A stretch of 10,493 bases of DNA from Alphaproteobacteria bacterium. GTDB lineage: Bacteria; Pseudomonadota; Alphaproteobacteria; ATCC43930; CGMCC-115725. A program made the position numbers and the translations under genes. Of the stretch, positions 6,548 through 10,493 are shown one piece after another; the first letter of the stretch is position 1; every line of letters begins with the position of its first letter. The DNA is taken from NCBI GenBank assembly GCA_019237175.1, contig JAFAHP010000024.1, positions 1 through 10,493 on the forward strand, written 5' to 3'. Below the pieces are notes generated by a model that was given only the letters and a program-made list of their open reading frames with translations, had not been told where the DNA came from and did no database searches.

Positions 6548-7102
6548 TTGGCTTCCGATTCGACGGGTGTTTCAGCCCTGGCCGAACGCTACGCAACGGC
6601 GCTGTTTGAGCTCGCCGACGAGCACCGCGTGCTCGATCAAGTCGCCGCCGACCTGCGCCAGCTGCGCGCAATGCTCGCCGCGAGTGCCGATTTGACGCGT
6701 GTGGTGCGCAGTCCGATCCTGTCGCGCGCCGATCAGGCGCGCGCCGTGGCGGCATTGGCACGCCGCGCCGAATTGTCATCGCTGGTCGGTGATTTTCTTG
6801 CTGTCGTTGCCCGCAATCGCCGTTTATTTGCCCTTTCTTCAATGATCGAAGGGTTTCTGGCGATGCTCGCGTCGCGGCGGGGCGAGGTTACGGCTGAGGT
6901 CGTTGCCGCCCAGCCTTTGAGCGAAGCGCAGCTCGGCGCGTTAAGTGAGCATCTGCATCGCACCGTCGGTCGCCGGGTCACCGTTGACGCCCGGGTCGAT
7001 CAGCGGCTGCTTGGCGGGATGATCGTCAAGGTCGGTTCACGCATGGTCGACGCTTCCGTCGAGAGCAAACTGCGCCGCCTGCAGTTGGCGATGAAGGCAT
7101 AG
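6548..7102 (+). CDS. atpH: ATP synthase F1 subunit delta
   Basis: A 184-residue delta subunit, the usual length. It begins with a TTG at 6548, reading (M)ASDSTGVSALAERYATALFEL, which matches the normal N-terminus of alphaproteobacterial delta subunits; no ATG or GTG gives a better fit. The reading frame stays open upstream to 6377, but those residues are Arg/Pro-rich and unlike the family. A GGGGA at 6533-6537 is a weak, distant Shine-Dalgarno. The N-terminal six-helix bundle (about 1-105) binds the tip of the alpha3beta3 head. The C-terminal part ends in GGMIVKVGSRMVDASVESKL, the conserved segment that contacts the b-subunit stalk. It is the first gene of the F1 operon, 15 bp before atpA. 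A weak start may limit delta synthesis to its single copy per complex, but this is inference. Confidence 0.95.
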   Translation: MASDSTGVSALAERYATALFELADEHRVLDQVAADLRQLRAMLAASADLTRVVRSPILSRADQARAVAALARRAELSSLVGDFLAVVARNRRLFALSSMIEGFLAMLASRRGEVTAEVVAAQPLSEAQLGALSEHLHRTVGRRVTVDARVDQRLLGGMIVKVGSRMVDASVESKLRRLQLAMKA

Positions 7103-7117
7103 TCTGAAGGGGCTTTG

Positions 7118-8647
<1,530 letters not shown>

Positions 8648-8666
8648 CAACCGCCGGGCACCCTCG

Positions 8667-9554
8667 ATGCCGAGCCTGAAGGACCTGCGAACCCGCATTC
8701 GCAGTGTTCGGTCGACCCAAAAGATCACCTCTGCGATGAAGGTGGTCGCCGCCTCGCGGCTGCGCCGCGCTCAGGAGCAAGTGGAGACCGCGCGGCCCTA
8801 CGGGCAAAGGATGGAGCGCGTTCTCGGCTCGCTCGCGGCGCGCATGGCGGGATTACCGAACGCACCGCCGTTGCTCGTCGGGACCGGAAGGAATGAAGCG
8901 CATCTGATCGTTGTCGCCACCTCGGATCGCGGTCTCGCGGGCGGCTTTAACGCGTCGATCCTGCGCGAAGCGCGTCGACGTATCCGCGAGCTCGAGAGCG
9001 GCGGCAAACGGATTCTGATCCTGATCATAGGGCGCAAGGGGCGCGACGGGCTGCGCCGCGACTATGGACGCCTGATCCACGACAGCCTGACCGAAGTCGG
9101 CCGACGTCATCTGTCTTTCGACGAGGCTAAAAATATCGCGCAGCGGATACTGGTACTGTTCCAGGACGGCGCGTTCGACGTTTGCACGATCATCTTCAAT
9201 CGCTTTCGCTCGGCGATGACGCAGATCGTCACAGTGCAGCAGCTGATCCCGTTCCCGCTTGAGGCGGAAGAAGCGGCCGCGACCGCCTCGTCGGCGGCAG
9301 GCGTTTATGAGTTCGAGCCGTCGGAAGAAGAAATTCTCGACGAACTGTTGCCGCAAAATCTGGCGGTGCAAATCTATACCGCGCTCCTCGAAAACGCGGC
9401 GAGCGAGCAGGGTGCCAGGATGACGGCGATGGACAATGCCACCCGCAACGCGGGCGAGATGATCGATCGTCTCACTCTCAACTATAACCGCACGCGCCAA
9501 GCTGGGATCACCAAGGAGCTGATCGAGATCATCTCCGGCGCCGAGGCGCTTTGA
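8667..9554 (+). CDS. atpG: ATP synthase F1 subunit gamma (central stalk)
   Basis: The 295-residue gamma subunit, normal length. The N-terminal coiled-coil helix opens with MPSLKDLRTRIRSVRSTQKI followed by SAMKVVAASRLRRAQ. DRGLAGGFN (87-95) is the conserved turn into the Rossmann-like middle domain. The C-terminal helix carries the strongly conserved EQGARMTAMDNAT (247-259) and ends in ITKELIEIISGAEAL, which penetrates the alpha3beta3 ring and transmits rotation. The linker at roughly 200-225 is Ala/Glu-rich (EAEEAAATASSAAG); this region of gamma is variable in length and composition among bacteria. The ATG at 8667 is the only fitting start; its Shine-Dalgarno is weak, suggesting re-initiation from atpA across the 19-bp gap. 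Confidence 0.97.
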   Translation: MPSLKDLRTRIRSVRSTQKITSAMKVVAASRLRRAQEQVETARPYGQRMERVLGSLAARMAGLPNAPPLLVGTGRNEAHLIVVATSDRGLAGGFNASILREARRRIRELESGGKRILILIIGRKGRDGLRRDYGRLIHDSLTEVGRRHLSFDEAKNIAQRILVLFQDGAFDVCTIIFNRFRSAMTQIVTVQQLIPFPLEAEEAAATASSAAGVYEFEPSEEEILDELLPQNLAVQIYTALLENAASEQGARMTAMDNATRNAGEMIDRLTLNYNRTRQAGITKELIEIISGAEAL

Positions 9555-9573
9555 GGCACAGGAATCCGAAGAC

Positions 9574-10493
9574 ATGCCCAAAAACAGCATCGGCACGATC
9601 ACCCAGGTCATCGGAGCGGTCGTCGACGTTCGCTTCGACGGCGAACTACCGGAAATTCTGACCGCGCTGCACGTCGATCAGAGTGACCGGATGCTGGTGC
9701 TCGAAGTGGCGCAGCAGCTCGGCGAGAATATTGTGCGGACGGTCGCGATGGACACCACCGACGGGCTGGTGCGCGGCACCCAAGTGGTCGACAGCGGCGG
9801 GCCGATCACGGTGCCGGTCGGTCCTGAAACCTTAGGTCGCATTCTCAATGTCGTCGGTGAGCCGGTCGACGAACGGGGCCCGGTGCAGACCAACCGTCGG
9901 TCGCCGATCCACAAGCCGGCGCCCGAATTCATCGACCAGTCCACCGAGGCGGAGATCCTGGTCACCGGCATCAAGGTCGTCGATCTCCTGACACCCTACG
10001 CCAAGGGCGGCAAAATCGGGCTATTCGGCGGCGCCGGGGTTGGCAAGACCGTGATCATCATGGAATTGATCAACAACATCGCCAAGGCGCATGGCGGCTA
10101 CTCGGTCTTTGCGGGGGTCGGTGAACGGACCCGCGAAGGCAACGACCTTTATCACGAGATGATGGAGTCGGGAGTTATCAATATCAATGGGCCAGGCTCG
10201 AAGGCGGCGCTCGTTTATGGTCAGATGAACGAACCGCCGGGCGCGCGCGCGAGAGTCGGTCTGTCCGGCCTTACCCTTGCCGAATACTTTCGCGACGAGG
10301 AAGGTCAGGATGTGCTGTTTTTCGTCGACAACATCTTCCGCTTTACCCAGGCAGGCTCGGAGGTGTCAGCACTCCTCGGCCGCATTCCATCGGCGGTCGG
10401 TTATCAGCCGACCCTGGCGACCGATCTGGGAACGCTGGAGGAGCGTATCACAAGCACCAAAAAAGGCTCGATCACCTCGGTCCAGGCGATCTA
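9574..10493 (+). CDS. atpD: ATP synthase F1 subunit beta, 5' part (cut by window edge)
   Basis: The open frame from the ATG at 9574 runs off the end of the window with 306 complete codons of an expected 470 or so. The start MPKNSIGTITQVIGAVVDVR is the standard beta N-terminus. The P-loop GGAGVGKT is at 152-159. GERTREGND carries the catalytic glutamate E184, the residue that polarises the attacking water (E181 in E. coli). The strand LFFVDNIFRFTQAGSEVSAL and the IPSAVGYQPTLA segment follow. The DELSEED-type C-terminal domain lies beyond the window, where atpC would be expected next. The gene follows atpG by 19 bp. This is the catalytic subunit of the complex, and all visible catalytic residues are intact. 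Confidence 0.98.
   Translation, partial: MPKNSIGTITQVIGAVVDVRFDGELPEILTALHVDQSDRMLVLEVAQQLGENIVRTVAMDTTDGLVRGTQVVDSGGPITVPVGPETLGRILNVVGEPVDERGPVQTNRRSPIHKPAPEFIDQSTEAEILVTGIKVVDLLTPYAKGGKIGLFGGAGVGKTVIIMELINNIAKAHGGYSVFAGVGERTREGNDLYHEMMESGVININGPGSKAALVYGQMNEPPGARARVGLSGLTLAEYFRDEEGQDVLFFVDNIFRFTQAGSEVSALLGRIPSAVGYQPTLATDLGTLEERITSTKKGSITSVQAI

Noticed and set aside
8853..9611. Minus-strand frame of 252 codons opposite atpG
   Set aside because: It is antisense to a clearly conserved ATP synthase gamma gene and has no recognisable family features.

Overview
The window looks like a GC-rich alphaproteobacterial chromosome, probably from the Rhodospirillales or a nearby order. This rests on three things. 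The F1 genes run atpH-atpA-atpG-atpD with no F0 genes in front, the split F1/F0 layout usual in Alphaproteobacteria. The priA / DUF484 / xerC neighbourhood is typical of the class. A dispersed palindromic element common in alphaproteobacterial genomes lies at 3505-3566. The assignment below class level is an inference.

Layout. Positions 1-962, minus strand: the N-terminus of the tyrosine recombinase XerC, overlapped 4 bp by an upstream DUF484/GAF-like gene. Positions 1108-3393, plus strand: a complete primosomal helicase PriA, divergent from the DUF484 gene. Positions 3394-3653: an intergenic stretch with a REP-like cruciform element. Positions 3654-5061, plus strand: an SPFH/virion-core-like protein followed, with an 8-bp overlap, by an unrecognised helical protein of 190 aa. 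Part of the SPFH gene is clearly AT-richer than its surroundings. Positions 5081-6238, minus strand: a stand-alone methionine synthase II (MetE C-terminal-like) protein with all four zinc ligands. Positions 6239-6547: a non-coding divergent control region with a 9-bp inverted repeat. Positions 6548-10493, plus strand: atpH, atpA, atpG and the 5' part of atpD, with gaps of 15, 19 and 19 bp.

How the genes relate. The window joins two conserved housekeeping blocks: chromosome maintenance (xerC, DUF484, priA) and the F1 sector of ATP synthase. Between them is a small accessory stretch: the REP-like element, the SPFH plus helical-partner pair, and the MetE-like gene. The SPFH pair is the part least explained by known biology and the best candidate for something undescribed. 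There is no CRISPR array, tRNA, rRNA, transposase or phage gene in the window.
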